Positions 23,040 to 34,158 of a DNA stretch of 64,000 bases are shown piece after piece (within the stretch, counting starts at the first letter, position 1; every line of letters begins with the position of its first letter). The DNA is taken from contig JAGVVL010000013.1 in the NCBI GenBank assembly GCA_018287875.1, positions 1,860,001-1,924,000 on the forward strand. Reading direction: 5' to 3'. The position numbers and the translations under genes were made by a program. The stretch comes from Nigrospora sphaerica (lineage: Eukaryota; Ascomycota; Sordariomycetes; Amphisphaeriales; Apiosporaceae). The notes below the pieces were generated by a model. It was not told the DNA's origin, searched no databases, and was given only the letters and a program-made list of their open reading frames with translations.

Positions 23040-24530
23040 ATGGCAGGCAAAGCGAACATGGCAGACCCCAGCCTCCTGGCCCTGGCCCAGAGAGTAGCCG
23101 AGCAGACTGCCAGCCTCAATAACTACCTGGAGTCCCAAGGCCATCCGCCCCCGTCGTTTTCTCCGGATGCTGCCGAGCCGCCCGATACGGCTGAATACTT
23201 GGCCCTGCACAGCAGTCTCGCCTCCTCATTGGACGATTTGCAACGCCTCATCGACGGTCCCAGGCGCAGCCTGCGTACGTTCGTCATGCTGGCGAACGAC
23301 CTTTCTGCTTTCCAGGTGGCCTTCGACTTTGGCCTATTCAATCGCGTCCCTCTCGACGGAGAGCTTGGCTACCCAGCCCTTGCGGAACAAACCGGGATGG
23401 ATACGGACAGACTGCTACGCACGCTGCGAATGCTAACCACCCACCGCGTCTTCCGCGAGCCCAGGCCGGGGCATTTTTCCCATACCGCGGCGTCTGCCAT
23501 GTTTCACCGCGACGAGGAGCTGAGGGCGGCTGCCCACTACATGCAAGGCTCCCTACATAACCGCTCCCATCCTGCTACCCGCGTATTTTATCCGCTAACC
23601 GTTAAACCTCTCGGCCCGGTAGGCTTGATGAGTGCTTCAAGGCAGCCACTTCGGCTTCCGACTGCATCAGAAACGCACCCCACGAGTCGGACAGCCTACA
23701 CTCTCCGTTTTTTACCCAATTCCACATGCCCATGTTCGCGTACTATGAGCAGCACCCCCAGTACGCGGCGCGCTTTGCCAAGGCCATGGCCGGGGTGACA
23801 AAGGGTTCGTGCTCTGGCTACTCTTTTTGCCTCATGCACTTCGCTGATGGATGCCAGTGGATCGACAGATTGCCGAGCTTAGGGACCGCTTCCCCTGGGA
23901 CAAGATAGAGGGTACTGTCGTCGACGTGGGTGGTGGGAGTGGCCATGTTTCCATGAGCTTGGCTGAGGTAAACAGCTCCCCCCTTGCCATGTTTTGTTCC
24001 CTGGCGATAAGCTGACGCACCAAAACTTTCCCAACTGCCAGAACTTCCCTCACCTCCGCTTCCTCGTGCAGGATGCTTCCGACAAGATGTTAGCTGAGGG
24101 GCAGGCCCGAGACCTTACGCGGCTGGGCGGGCGCATCCGGTTTATGAAGCATAGCTTCTTCGATGCCCAGCCTGAACTAGCCGGCGAGGGCCCGGTCGGA
24201 GCGTACCTGATTCGCCAGTGCACACACAACTGGTGCGATGGCGACGTGGTCCGCATCCTGAAGTCCTTTGTTCCTGCGCTTGAACGCTGTCGCCCCGGGA
24301 CGCCGCTTCTGATTAACGACACCGTTCTTCCGGAACCAGGTACGGTGCCGCTCCATGAGGAACGCGCCCTCAGGCAGATGGACATGCTCATGTTCGTCGT
24401 CCTGGGTGCAAAGCAACGATCTGCTCGGGACTTCGAGGCACTGTTGAGAGAGGCGGACCCGCGATATGAGATTCATCGTATTTATGGCGATGGCAGTATG
24501 GGCCTGGTGGAGGCTCACTTGAAGGCGTGA
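23040..24530 (+). CDS. sol2: SAM-dependent O-methyltransferase
   Basis: Plant/fungal COMT-type O-methyltransferase, 427 residues from exons 23040-23542, 23623-23804, 23858-23967 and 24042-24530. The N-terminal dimerisation/winged-helix part (~residues 60-160) is followed by the SAM loop VVDVGGGSGH (249-258) and the catalytic His327 in TQ/CTHNWCD. Intron 1 uses a GC donor (AT|GCAAGG ... CCGCTAACC ... GGTAG): only this junction restores M-L-D-E and the total frame. Introns 2 and 3 are GT-AG. In the solanapyrone pathway it methylates the pyrone hydroxyl of the PKS product. It shares a divergent promoter with the PKS gene and converges on the dehydrogenase gene. The alternative start at 23058 is also possible. 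Confidence 0.9.
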
Positions 24531-25077
24531 CGTTAGGGTTTTTCGTATACGATGAGTTGAGCACTCTGACGCCCCAGCGTCACCCAGCATCGATAACTGC
24601 CCTGTTGGACACATGCCTCTAGCCTAGTGAGCAATACAGTCCCCTGTCATGGCCTGTCGTACGGCTACCAGAACAGATTCTGGGTGATGCGCGGAAAGCA
24701 CGCCAGGTCCAAGACTGAGGGTGCAGGATCCCTATGAGAAGGGCCATAGGGGTAGACTGAACCTAGCTCAACGGATAGAGCAATATATGTGCTGCCCCTC
24801 TGCGCCAGCCACGGCGGAGGGCACGCCCTCACTCACTCATCAGTTTGCCCCCGTGCTTCACCTCGCCACTCAGATGCGTTGGAAACTCTTGTCTAAACGG
24901 GTTAGACTTGGCCGAAAATGGTCGTTACCACCGCATGAAGAACCGATGCGAACAATGGACGGAGGCATCGCGTCCCGTCAGAGTTAAATCATACTCGTGA
25001 AATTTGTGCAGCAATTCCCCTTCATTAGACGGACAATGGGAAACCTCGTCCCCCCCTGCGGGGTCAATTCCAACAAC
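24531..25077. other. Tail-to-tail intergenic region
   Basis: Spacer between the convergent methyltransferase and dehydrogenase genes. No gene; a TAGCTCAACGG motif near 24763 resembles a tRNA A box but lacks the rest of a tRNA. Confidence 0.5.
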
Positions 25078-26173
25078 TCATAGCTCGAGGCACGCATGCT
25101 CATCAAATCCAGCCACCTTTTCTCCATACTCGCCAGTGGTCTCAGCCCAGATTCTGTTCTGCGCTGTCTTGCCTTCCTGGGACATGACAAAGTTGGAGGG
25201 TCTGTAACGGAGGTCAGGTGCAATCGCCCAGCATGGAACACAGTCCGTACTGACCTCGTGAGCTTTTGCTCGCTGAGATAGGCCCCGTGGTTCTCAGCGT
25301 GGAGAACGGCGGCATCTGTTATACAATGGCCGCCCTGTTGCGAAGACCACCCGAATATTTTCGTCAAAAAGGCGAGGCCCGGCGTATTGTCGGAGCGGTG
25401 CAGAGTACTTGCACAGAACCCCGGGTTCACACAGTTGATGGTGACGAGGGCACTATCCACTTTGCTGCTGAGCTCCCGGGTCCACAGGACGTTTAGGAGT
25501 TTGCTCGTGTTGTATCGCTCCATGCCCTTGAAAGAGTCCTCTTGGTCCATCCGCGCAAGGATGCTGGGGGCGTTCCTTTCGTGGAACGGCGTCCAAAAGT
25601 GGACCTCGGAGGTTACTATCGTGAGACGTGAAAGGGCCCGGTTCGTCCTAGCGGTGGCCGCGAGTGGCTTCAAGAGGAGCAGGGAGAGAAGAGCGGTTCC
25701 CAAATGGTTGACCTTGTGTATCAATGCACTGTCAGTGTCGACGTACAAATTGCGTGGCGTGGCAGCGCACTAACCTGGACGTTGGATTCATGGCCAGTTT
25801 TGGATCGTTGGAACTTGAGGTTCTTGACGCCGGCGCACAAAATCACCAGATCTACACGATCAAGCGACTTGGCTCTCTCCGAAAAGGCCACGATGCTTTC
25901 GTATGCTTCCATGTCCAGTTGCCAAACCTGTATGTCGCACGTCGGGCTCTGGCCGAGAATCTCCTGCTTCGCGGCCTCGCCTCTGTCGAGGCTGCGCACT
26001 GCCAGGATGAGGCGAGAGAGGCCATGGGATGCCAGTTCTTTTGATGCCTCCAGACCAAGCCCAGCGTTCGCGCCCGTGATGATCGCCGTCTTTCCATCCA
26101 GCCGGACGGTCTTCGGGAGCGGTTTGGGCGTGAAAGCCAACTGGCGGTAGTAGAAACCAAGCATGCCCCCCAT
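25078..26173 (-). CDS. sol3: Short-chain dehydrogenase/reductase
   Basis: NAD(P)-dependent SDR (Rossmann fold), 326 residues from exons 26173-25775, 25712-25255 and 25201-25078 with GT-AG introns of 62 and 53 bp. The cofactor motif TGANAGLG is at 33-40, a C-A-G counterpart of the N-A-G strand at ~117, catalytic Ser168, and Y-N-T-S-K with Tyr200 and Lys204. The family's C-terminal tail (SQEGKTAQNRIWAETTGEYG) is complete. The start at 26173 was taken because the longer ORF begins with GTG. The ATG at 26164 is an alternative. In the solanapyrone pathway the dehydrogenase is assigned the aldehyde-to-alcohol reduction (A to B). Cytosolic; no signal peptide. Confidence 0.88.
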
Positions 26174-26800
26174 CCTGGCTGGTAAAGCGGATTTGTTCAC
26201 AAGAGCAGACGGATCTGTTGCGAAGGGAAGCTGGGGTGCCTAAATACCCCGCGTGCGAAGAACCCGTCAGGCGTCGCGGGGAAACTAATGAAGCCGGTTG
26301 TCCGAGCCCGTCCGCCAAGACTTGTGAGCCGAAAATCCTCGGTCGTGTGTAACAAGACTTGTCTTGGCTGGTCGCGTATCAAAGCCAATGGGCTGCGCTC
26401 CCTTTTGCCCCTTGCTTCCGAGACAAGGATTTGGCAGGCTGAGCTTACGTGTTAACGTGCATGCCGTACGAGTGGGCTGCTCGCGCGCCCGTTTCCTCCC
26501 CTGGCTGCGCATCTAATTACATCCCTTTGATCGAGAAGATCTTGCGCTAGAAGTATCCGAGACTCGTCAGAAAGGTATTCCATGATTGGTGGTTGGGTCA
26601 TGGGCAATTGGCGTTAGAATAGTCGAAACGAGTACGAGACGGCCCACTCGTATGGCATCCACGTTATTCTCTTCCATCGACAGGATGTACATATCCGCAT
26701 GAGACGGTTACATTACGTTTGCGGTGACATACAACTTGCACTGGCCCTGTGTTCCCGAGGTCCGTCTTCGCCCCCTTCTACCATAAGTGTCTCCTTTGTT
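26174..26800. promoter_or_regulatory. Dehydrogenase promoter / regulator 3' flank
   Basis: 627 bp without a gene. It carries CCGAA-AATC-CTCGG (26329-26342), a near-palindromic CCG-N8-CGG element about 155 bp upstream of the dehydrogenase ATG, comparable with the perfect CCGAA-N4-TTCGG at 31761-31774. Confidence 0.45.
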
Positions 26801-29157
26801 TCATGTGGCACTGTCGACGAAGTCCATTGGCATCCATCTCAAATATCGCTCAAGTCCTTCCCACGAAGACGCAGGGTCGAGGAGCTCCTGGAGGGCATCC
26901 CCCGCGTCCTCCGAGTCCACATCTAAAGTCTCAAAGGAGGACCCGTATTCTGCGGGGGGGGAAGCTGGGTGAGCCGTGGCCACAACGTCTCCATTACGGT
27001 CCTGAGAGCTGCCTTGGCTATTATGCTGCACCTGGTCTACAGAAGGGGAATTGCTGTCCACACTTTCTATCGACAGCCAGGTTGATTTCCCGGGTTCCCC
27101 ATCTTGCACGGCATTGAAACGTCTCAAAAGCTGGTTCAGATGCCGTATTGCTGTTGAGGCGGACGGGCTTCCAGCGGCCAGTCGGTCCAGGCTGTCCATG
27201 GCCGTCTCTATGGCGTCTGAACATTGCGTTGGAGAGATGTCGACAAGCTTGGTCGCCGGTTGCCAGGGACTTTGTGGGTGAGAGAAGGCGGTTCGGGCCA
27301 GATCGTGCGAGTCCAAGCTTACGTTTTGATAGGAACCGGCTTCGTGTTCCCTGGCCGTGATCAAACATGAACACAGCGTGGCGACTCCCTGGAAGAGATG
27401 GAAAATGATGAAATGGCAGCGAGTTTGGTTGAAACAGAGAACGGACTGCATGAACGCAACGCTCTGGAGCAGGCCCGTTGCAGCTGCCATCAACTTGCGG
27501 CGGTGCTGGAACACCAATGCTGCCTTATGGCTTGGTAGTCCACGTAACTGATTTGGCCTCAGACTCAACAGGCGCTTGAAGTTGTGGACGAGTGAGTCGA
27601 ACAGTGAGATGTTCAGCAGTGTTCTCTGGTGGGTGAGGTGTGGCATTTTCTGGTCCATCTCGGTATTCGGCTCCCACGCGAAAACGGAGGGGAGCCCGGG
27701 TAGGAATTCGACGCAAAACTTCTCGTGTCTTTCTTCAGCAGCAACGGGGTCGTATGGGGTACATTGGCCACTGTATGAGCCCGTTTCTTCTAGACTTGAC
27801 CAGAAAAAGAGCAATCTTGCTTCTAGCTCTCGCTCAAGAAACAGATCGGGGGCGGAAAGGTTATCTTTGGTGAAAGGGAGGCTCATTCGAGGTAGAATAT
27901 TCGCAAGCGTGCAGTTTGAGACAAAGCACTCGCGGTCCAACGATCTGGCAAGACGCCTGGTGGTTTTCTCGTGAGATTATTATTTGGCTTGCAAAAACGA
28001 TCAGACGACGTTCCGTACACTTACCTGTCCCAAATGTACAAGTTGCAATACAGCCGTCGTCTAACCTCTCTCTCCAGCTCGTTCATTCTTGCCGAATCCG
28101 GGGCCGACAGATCTCCGTGGAGTCCATTTTCGTAGGCCACTTGTATGGCCCTGTGGAGAGTGTCCCGGGATAGCCTCGTATGGCCCGAGCAATCGTAAGT
28201 GGCGGCGGCGAAACACAGATGCTGCACTCTTAGGAGCGACCCACGCGGCTTCGCCTCGTAGCAAAACGATTCCAGCTGGTGAGAGATGCGAGCACACGTT
28301 TTCCGTATGTCAGAAAGCGATACGCCCCGGACTGTGTCGGAAAGGTGTTTTTGCGAAGGGAGAAAGTTGGACGCGAAGGAGCAAATGCGTAGCACGAGAA
28401 TAGCGAACTCGACCTCGTGGACGGAGGAAACGGCTTCCTTATCCCACCAAGCCTTGTATTCGACCAGGAATACGGGGACGTGCACAAGCTGGCTGCTCCA
28501 ATTGAGCTCCTCGATGAAATACTGAACCAGGAAGTCCAATATGGTCCGAGGCGGTATCTGGCTCAAGACGGAATGAACAAAGCCGATGTTGTTGTTGTCT
28601 GACAGTTCCCCGTCGGTGTCAATGGGCGATGGAGCATCGTCGGTAACCTAGATAAGCACGCGATAAGTTGGTTAGTAAGCATGCAGCCTATCTAACGCGC
28701 CCTAGGGGTATATGCCGAGTCTCGAGACAAAGCGAAAGCGGACTCAACTCGTTTTAGTAGACCCAGTAGATTGGCATCGCTGCCTTCATAGTAACCGAAC
28801 GTTTCCGCCAAGCTTTTCCGAGTGGGCTCATGTGTGCTACCGACGGCGGTTTCCGCTTTGTCGAATGCGCTGCGGGGCTGCTGCTCCGTCTGCAAAGTCG
28901 CGTTCTGCGCGCTTGATCGAGACGCGTGGTGCCTGTACACGCATAATTCCGGACGGCGTCGCCGGGAGCAGTTGGCACAAGGGTATTGGTGGTCGCACTG
29001 GGCAGGTTGTTGATTGAGTTAGTGTTACGTCGCATATGCGGCGTGCGACAGCCATGTCACGGTTGCCACTCGCCTTCTGTTTCTTCGAATAGCAGGGTAG
29101 GCAGGCGGATATTACCCGGTGCCGCTTCGTGGTGCTGCGTAATGCGGCGTCGGTCAT
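26801..29157 (-). CDS. sol4: Zn2Cys6 fungal transcription factor, likely cluster regulator
   Basis: About 704 residues in four exons: 29157-29074, 28997-~28697, ~28598-28025 and 27956-26801. The Cys pattern C-x2-C-x6-C-x5-C-x2-C-x8-C spans residues 19-47 (ISACLPCYSKKQK | CDHQYPCANCSRRRR) and is completed only by splicing out 29073-28998, which has a GC donor (AAG|GCGAGT) and a CTAAC branch. Intron 2 is uncertain: GT donor 28696 with acceptor 28599 keeps frame; acceptor 28648 would need a GC donor at 28700. Intron 3 is 28024-27957. The middle region (LRVQHLCFAAATYDC ... HRAIQVAYENGLHGD) is the fungal-specific TF domain; the C-terminal tail is acidic and Ser-rich. Nuclear. Its place inside the cluster suggests pathway-specific activation, as reported for Sol4 of Ascochyta rabiei. 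Confidence 0.85.
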
Positions 29158-29566
29158 ATCGTTACCATGATTGTGCAACGCCTGGTGGCTACTGGGGTGC
29201 GCAGGCCCGTGGCAGAGATGGCGAAAGCCTATTTATCTGTTGTAAGGAGGCGTAAGCCACGCAAAGCAAACATGATTGGGACGCCAAAGGCGGCCCGTTA
29301 CGTAACACCGAGACCCGAGGGCGTGGGGGTGACCCGAGGGCGTGGGGGTGACGGGAGGGTGAGGAGGGACGGGCCTTCTCCGATGTCAGAACGGCCATTA
29401 AAGCGGCATGTAAGCGCTAACATTCTTTCGAGGTGGACGGGTTAGAATCAACCAGAGTCCTCAATCGTACGTCTATACAGCCAGCCCTCTCGTGTTCGCG
29501 CCCCCGGTTGCCCCGAGGCTCTGCCGGGCACTCTCCCGCCTGATCCTTCGCCCAGGATAGGCACAC
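29158..29566. promoter_or_regulatory. Regulator promoter / oxidase 3' flank
   Basis: 409 bp without a gene. It contains a 19-bp tandem repeat (ACCCGAGGGCGTGGGGGTG, copies at 29313 and 29332), GC-rich, ~160 bp upstream of the regulator ATG; its function is unknown. Confidence 0.4.
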
Positions 29567-31432
29567 CTAGTCCTGCAGTTTAAAGCCGCCGGGCACCAGC
29601 CGCTGAAACACTCCCCTCGGGTCGTACTTCCGGGCAGCCGACTGCAGCTTTGCCAGCGAATCGGCGCCGTAGCTTTGATAAGGTCTCTGGGTGGCAAATG
29701 CGTCGTTTTGGAACACCAAAGGGTCGTACACGCCGCGAGACCGGGTGTACGCCTCGATGGCAGCCAAAACCTCGAGCATTAGTTCATCCATCAACTGGTC
29801 CAGCGCTGCGTCGATCCAGCCCACGCTGACGGAGAGCCCTAGAACCTCGTCAGCTGTCACGTCCCGGGGGCACCCGAACGATGGGGGGTTGGCGGTCGGC
29901 GGTCGGCACTTACAAAGCTGCGGCTTGGCAGTGACGTTCATTGGATCGACACCTCGGGCGCGAGATTCCTCAACCATGGATAGCGAGATAGGCTGGGCCA
30001 TGAGTACCAGATAGGCATCTTTCAAGCCCGCGAACCTCGACGTGTAATTTTGACCGATCCTTGCAACCTCGACGTATGCCTCCTTGTCCAGGTACAGCGT
30101 CGTCGCGGACCAAGACCATCTGAAAAGCCCGTGCATGTCAGCTTCCGTCGGATGCATTGAAGGCTGGAGGCAGCGCTTACCTCGGCAGAGTCGCAATGGG
30201 GTAGGCAGGGCTTGGAGCCACTTCCATGTCGTAGAAAGAGTCGTATATCTGCGTGTGGTCTTCCAAGACGGGAATGTCGTAAAACGCCTGGAATGCTGCT
30301 GGTTTCTCCACCGGCTCCAAGTAGGAGTACTGCTGTATGATCTGGCCCCCGTTCAAAACGAGGTAGGGGAGGATGGCCGACTTGGTGTCGGATTGGCCCC
30401 CTGCTTGGTAGTCTGCCAATGCTGCCATGAACTGCTCCGAGTAGTTGCTGGGCAACGCTTGCGAGCCCCCCCAAATGGCGCCGAGGGGGTACGTCAGCTG
30501 AGTAAGATGCGTGACAATGCCTTGTGGTACGTCAATGCCGATGCGGTGCTGAGGAGCAGCAAGCTACTAACCGAAATTGTTGCCACCGATTTTGATGGAG
30601 AAGAACAGGTCCGCGTTCTCTTTTTCGCTGGCGACAACCACCGAGCCATTGCCAAGGACCACCTCGTACGATACGACGTTCTGGCATGCCCAACCACGCT
30701 CATTGGAGAAATGCGAAAGCCCACCTGTTGTCGGACAGGCCGGATCAGCACGTCATCGCCAAGTTGCCACGACACAGAAACTCACCTCCGATAGCAAGCC
30801 CCAAGCCCACAGTTCCGACGCGGCCGCCTACGACGATGCGGTTGTACGGTGCGAGGTGGCCGTAGACGTCGCCCCAAAGATTACCGAATCCAGAACGCTG
30901 TGTCTGGGTCTTGGGGTCGTATTCCAGGTCTTTGATACCGGCCGTGGAGATCAGCACGCCTCCGTCGATGCTGGCGAAACCAGGGAGGGGCGAGTGGCCA
31001 CCGCTGCGTACTGCGAATTCCACGTTCAGGAAGTCCATGACCTTGACTGCCTTGGATATTCCCTGCACGTCACCGGGGGTATATATGCACCCAGGGTGAA
31101 GCCGTGCGTTGGCGTAGCTGGACACCGCTCCGTCAGCCAAGTCTGCAATGTGGCAGACACAAGCCCTAACGGTCCGAGGTAACTTACACATTAGCCGTGG
31201 CTACATCTGTGTACAGCGAGCCATCCGACGGACTGACCACTTCTGTGTGGTCAATGAGCTCCAGGATGCTGCAGGCGAGTCTTGTACCGCCTGTCACCCT
31301 GGCCCGTCCGGAGACCGCTGCAGGATCGATATTGATGGACTGCAGAAACCGATCGACATTGCCGAGCGCATTCTGCGCGAGAGCCACGCTTTGGAGACCA
31401 AAGGCGGCTAGGCCAAGGGCATTAAGACGCAT
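29567..31432 (-). CDS. sol5: FAD-dependent (BBE-like) oxidase, candidate Diels-Alderase
   Basis: Secretory/vesicular PCMH-type flavin oxidase, 540 residues from exons 31432-31188, 31117-30786, 30724-30572, 30520-30181 and 30119-29567; all four introns are GT-AG and the total frame closes. Signal peptide MRLNALGLAAFGLQSVALAQ. FAD-binding motif V-R-S-G-G-H-S with His123 (the usual flavin-linking residue), then GFASIDGG, a W-G-D-V-Y segment, GGRVGTVGLGLAIGGGLSHF and the C-terminal signature YDPRGVFQRLVPGGFKL. Intron 1 was placed at 31187-31118 because the nearer AG breaks the frame; its branch site is GCTGAC. In the solanapyrone pathway Sol5 oxidises prosolanapyrone II to the aldehyde and catalyses the [4+2] cyclisation. 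Shares a divergent promoter with the P450. Confidence 0.88.
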
Positions 31433-31950
31433 CGTAACAAGCTGTCGAGTTAATCTGCTGTCTGGGTTGATGAGGATGAGGTATGCAAGAAGCCTGGCCG
31501 TGAAGAAGGGTGAATCACGTACTACTAGAAAACAGCGCCGTTTTCTGACTTATATACCATGATCAAGCCCTTCTCGGACCTTCTCCGTTGTAGTCAGCCG
31601 GGAAGGGATTCTCAGCTCAGCCTTCAGCTGAGATTCATAGTCTGAGGTGTTGAGAGAGCTGAGGTCCGAAGCGTCGGGCAACACGCGAGCCCTTCGTTGC
31701 GGTGTAGGATTTTCCTCGGCCATTACAAGCCGCGCGACAGGGGAAACATTCCTTTGTCGGCCGAACTTATTCGGTTTTATCGGGTGCGGTCATACGGCCC
31801 GGCAGCCATGGTAAGCTGATTTAACGCCACATGAGTCAACGCCTCCCCACAAAATCCTCCCGCGATTATATTTAGACCCCACCCTGTTTTTGGCCCCCCA
31901 GCAACACCATCTAAGACATCAAGATACACGTCCCGTTCGGTGCTGCCATA
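31433..31950. promoter_or_regulatory. Divergent promoter FAD oxidase / P450
   Basis: 518 bp between two divergent starts. It contains TCGGCCGA (31757-31764) overlapping a perfect palindrome CCGAA-CTTA-TTCGG (31761-31774), suitable for a Zn2Cys6 dimer, and a TATA-like GGTATATAAG on the minus strand (~31549-31558) about 115 bp before the oxidase ATG. Confidence 0.55.
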
Positions 31951-33873
31951 ATGATCGCCTTGACGGTAGCTGCTTCCTTTTACGCCCTCTACTTGGTCGC
32001 TAGGGCAACCTACTACGTGTTTCTGCACCCACTGTCTTGCTATCCCGGAAGCAAAGTCGCGGCAGCATCGAATTCCTGGTATGAGTGGTACTGGAATTAT
32101 TACAAACATGGAAAAATGGTGTTTGAGATCGAGAGATTGCATAGTCTCCATGGTAAGTGCATCTCCAGGCCCAGCTCCAACGCCCTTGGTCAGAAAGGTT
32201 TCCATTGAACGGTACACCTAGGCCCCGTTGTTAGAATCGGCCCCAACGATATCAGTGTGAATGACCCTGAAGTCTACTTGGAGATGACCCGTATCAACTC
32301 TGGATTCCGCAAGGAGCCCAAATTCTACCAATGCATCTCATTCCCAGGCACTTCAATCGGCGAAACAGACCCGGCAAAGCATCTTATTCGCAGAAAAGTC
32401 TTGACGCCCGCATTTTCCGGTTCTCGCGTGCAAGAATTGGCGCCAGGTATCTTGTTCAAAGTTCAGCGGTTTCTAGCAAAACTTGATGACTACGTGGATT
32501 CCTCGCAGACAATTTGTCTTACCGCTGCCTGCCATGCCCTAACCATGGATATCATCTCCAAGATCGTTCTGGGCCAAGAAATGGGCTCTATAGAGAGGCC
32601 GGATTTCAGAAACGAGTTCATGGATTATCTGAACGATGCCTTTGCTGCTGGGTGGATCGCAACAGCCTTCCCAAGAATTGCGTCCGCAGCGCTCTGGCTG
32701 TCTTCATCAACAACCACAAGGATTTTCCCAAACCCCCTCGTGAGCTTCAAACAGGTAAGGTTCATCTACTTTGCCGTTAGTAGCTATTCAGTATGAACGT
32801 TGGGCTTACTCGGCGAGCAGAAATGTCTTGAGATTACGAAGGAGTACGTGAGATGGAACGACAAGGAAATATCCGTTCAGAACCACAAATTCGTATCTCC
32901 CAAGACAACCAAATCGGCACCTACTCTCGAAAGGTCTGCTGTCCTTGAAATGCTGCTGGATCCAGCCGCTGCGCAGGGTCATACGCCTCTAGGTCTACAG
33001 GATCTGAATGACGAGGTGGTGATGCTACTTACCGCCGGCAACGATACGACTTCAAACGCCATGATTTTTGGCATCCACAGTATCTACGCGAACAGAATCG
33101 TTTACAATACGCTATTCAAGGAACTGGAAGAGTCGTTTCCCGACGCGACCCATTGGGTCACATACGAGGAGGCGAAACGTCTCCCTTATCTTGTGAGCGA
33201 TTTTTCTCCCTGTTCGCTGCTGCTTTATACCAAACTTCAACGGTAACTAATCCCATCATATTCCCCTAGGCAGCCACGATCAAAGAGGTGCTGCGGCTTG
33301 GAAATCCTCTACCAGGCCGCCTTCCACGCTTGATCCCTTATAAAGGGTTCTCTCTTTACGGAAAAGCCCTGCCACCACAGGTAAACTGAATGAAAGAGCA
33401 CGTCGAATGGTTGCTTACGCATAGTGACAATATTCCAGACAAGTGTACATATGATCCCATATTTACTTAACCGCCACCCCGGCGTCTGGGAGCAGCCTGA
33501 GAGGTTTGAGCCAAAGCGTTGGATGCAAAACGGTTCACGAGACCTCGAAAAATACCTTGCAACTTTCAACCGAGGTTCACGCCAATGCCTGGGGAAAGAG
33601 TATAGTATCTCCCACCCTTAACTACGAGCGAAAAATTATCTAACACGTGATACGATGGTCATAGTTTGGCATGGTGCGAGCTCAGCGTCCTCTTTGCAAA
33701 TCTCGTCCGTCGGTATGATATCGAGATCACCAGAAACAATATGGAATGGAGCGATTTGATATTATTAACGTATGTTGGTCTCTTTCTAATCACAATATTC
33801 TGTCGCAGCTAACGCAAAACTGTTTAGCTACAAGGAGAATTTGGTAGCTAGGATTCACAGGAAAGCGCAATGA
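31951..33873 (+). CDS. sol6: Cytochrome P450 monooxygenase
   Basis: ER-bound P450, 509 residues from seven exons: 31951-32152, 32222-32754, 32821-33192, 33270-33380, 33439-33599, 33665-33769 and 33828-33873, all GT-AG. An N-terminal membrane anchor (MIALTVAASFYALYLVARA) precedes a Pro/Gly-containing hinge. The I-helix oxygen-activation motif AGNDTTS is at 317-323, ExxR at 375-378 (KEVLRL), a PERFEPKRW segment follows, and the heme loop FNRGSRQCLG carries the Cys456 ligand. The last short exon (YKENLVARIHRKAQ) is supported by frame and splice signals only. In the solanapyrone pathway the P450 hydroxylates the methyl group of prosolanapyrone I. It is the right border of the cluster; a pogo transposase starts 286 bp downstream. 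Confidence 0.88.
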
Positions 33874-34158
33874 CTTTCTAGGGAGCTACTCGACGACGGC
33901 ATGGCTGGGTATACTTTTGTGGTATCGCTGCGTCACTTTGTAGCATGGCATTCTTGAATAAGAGAACCGTGAGGGCCGTAATAAGCTCGGACTCCCATCC
34001 AGGGACCACCCCATCAAAAAGCCACCTGCCTCAGAGACAAGATGAAGCAATTCACAGACCTTCAGGTGGGAATATATTAAGAACCACGCCTCCCCTGGCC
34101 TCAAGACCTGGCTTAAGATAATCGCCGTCTTCTTCTCTTTCGTTTCATACCCATATTA

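Noticed and set aside
24756..24800. tRNA-like A-box TAGCTCAACGGATAGAGCA
   Set aside because: No B box, acceptor stem or anticodon arm can be formed around it.
31166..31187. 22-bp intron in the FAD oxidase that would also keep frame
   Set aside because: Far below the minimum size of fungal introns; the 70-bp intron 31187-31118 has canonical donor, branch and acceptor and keeps frame.
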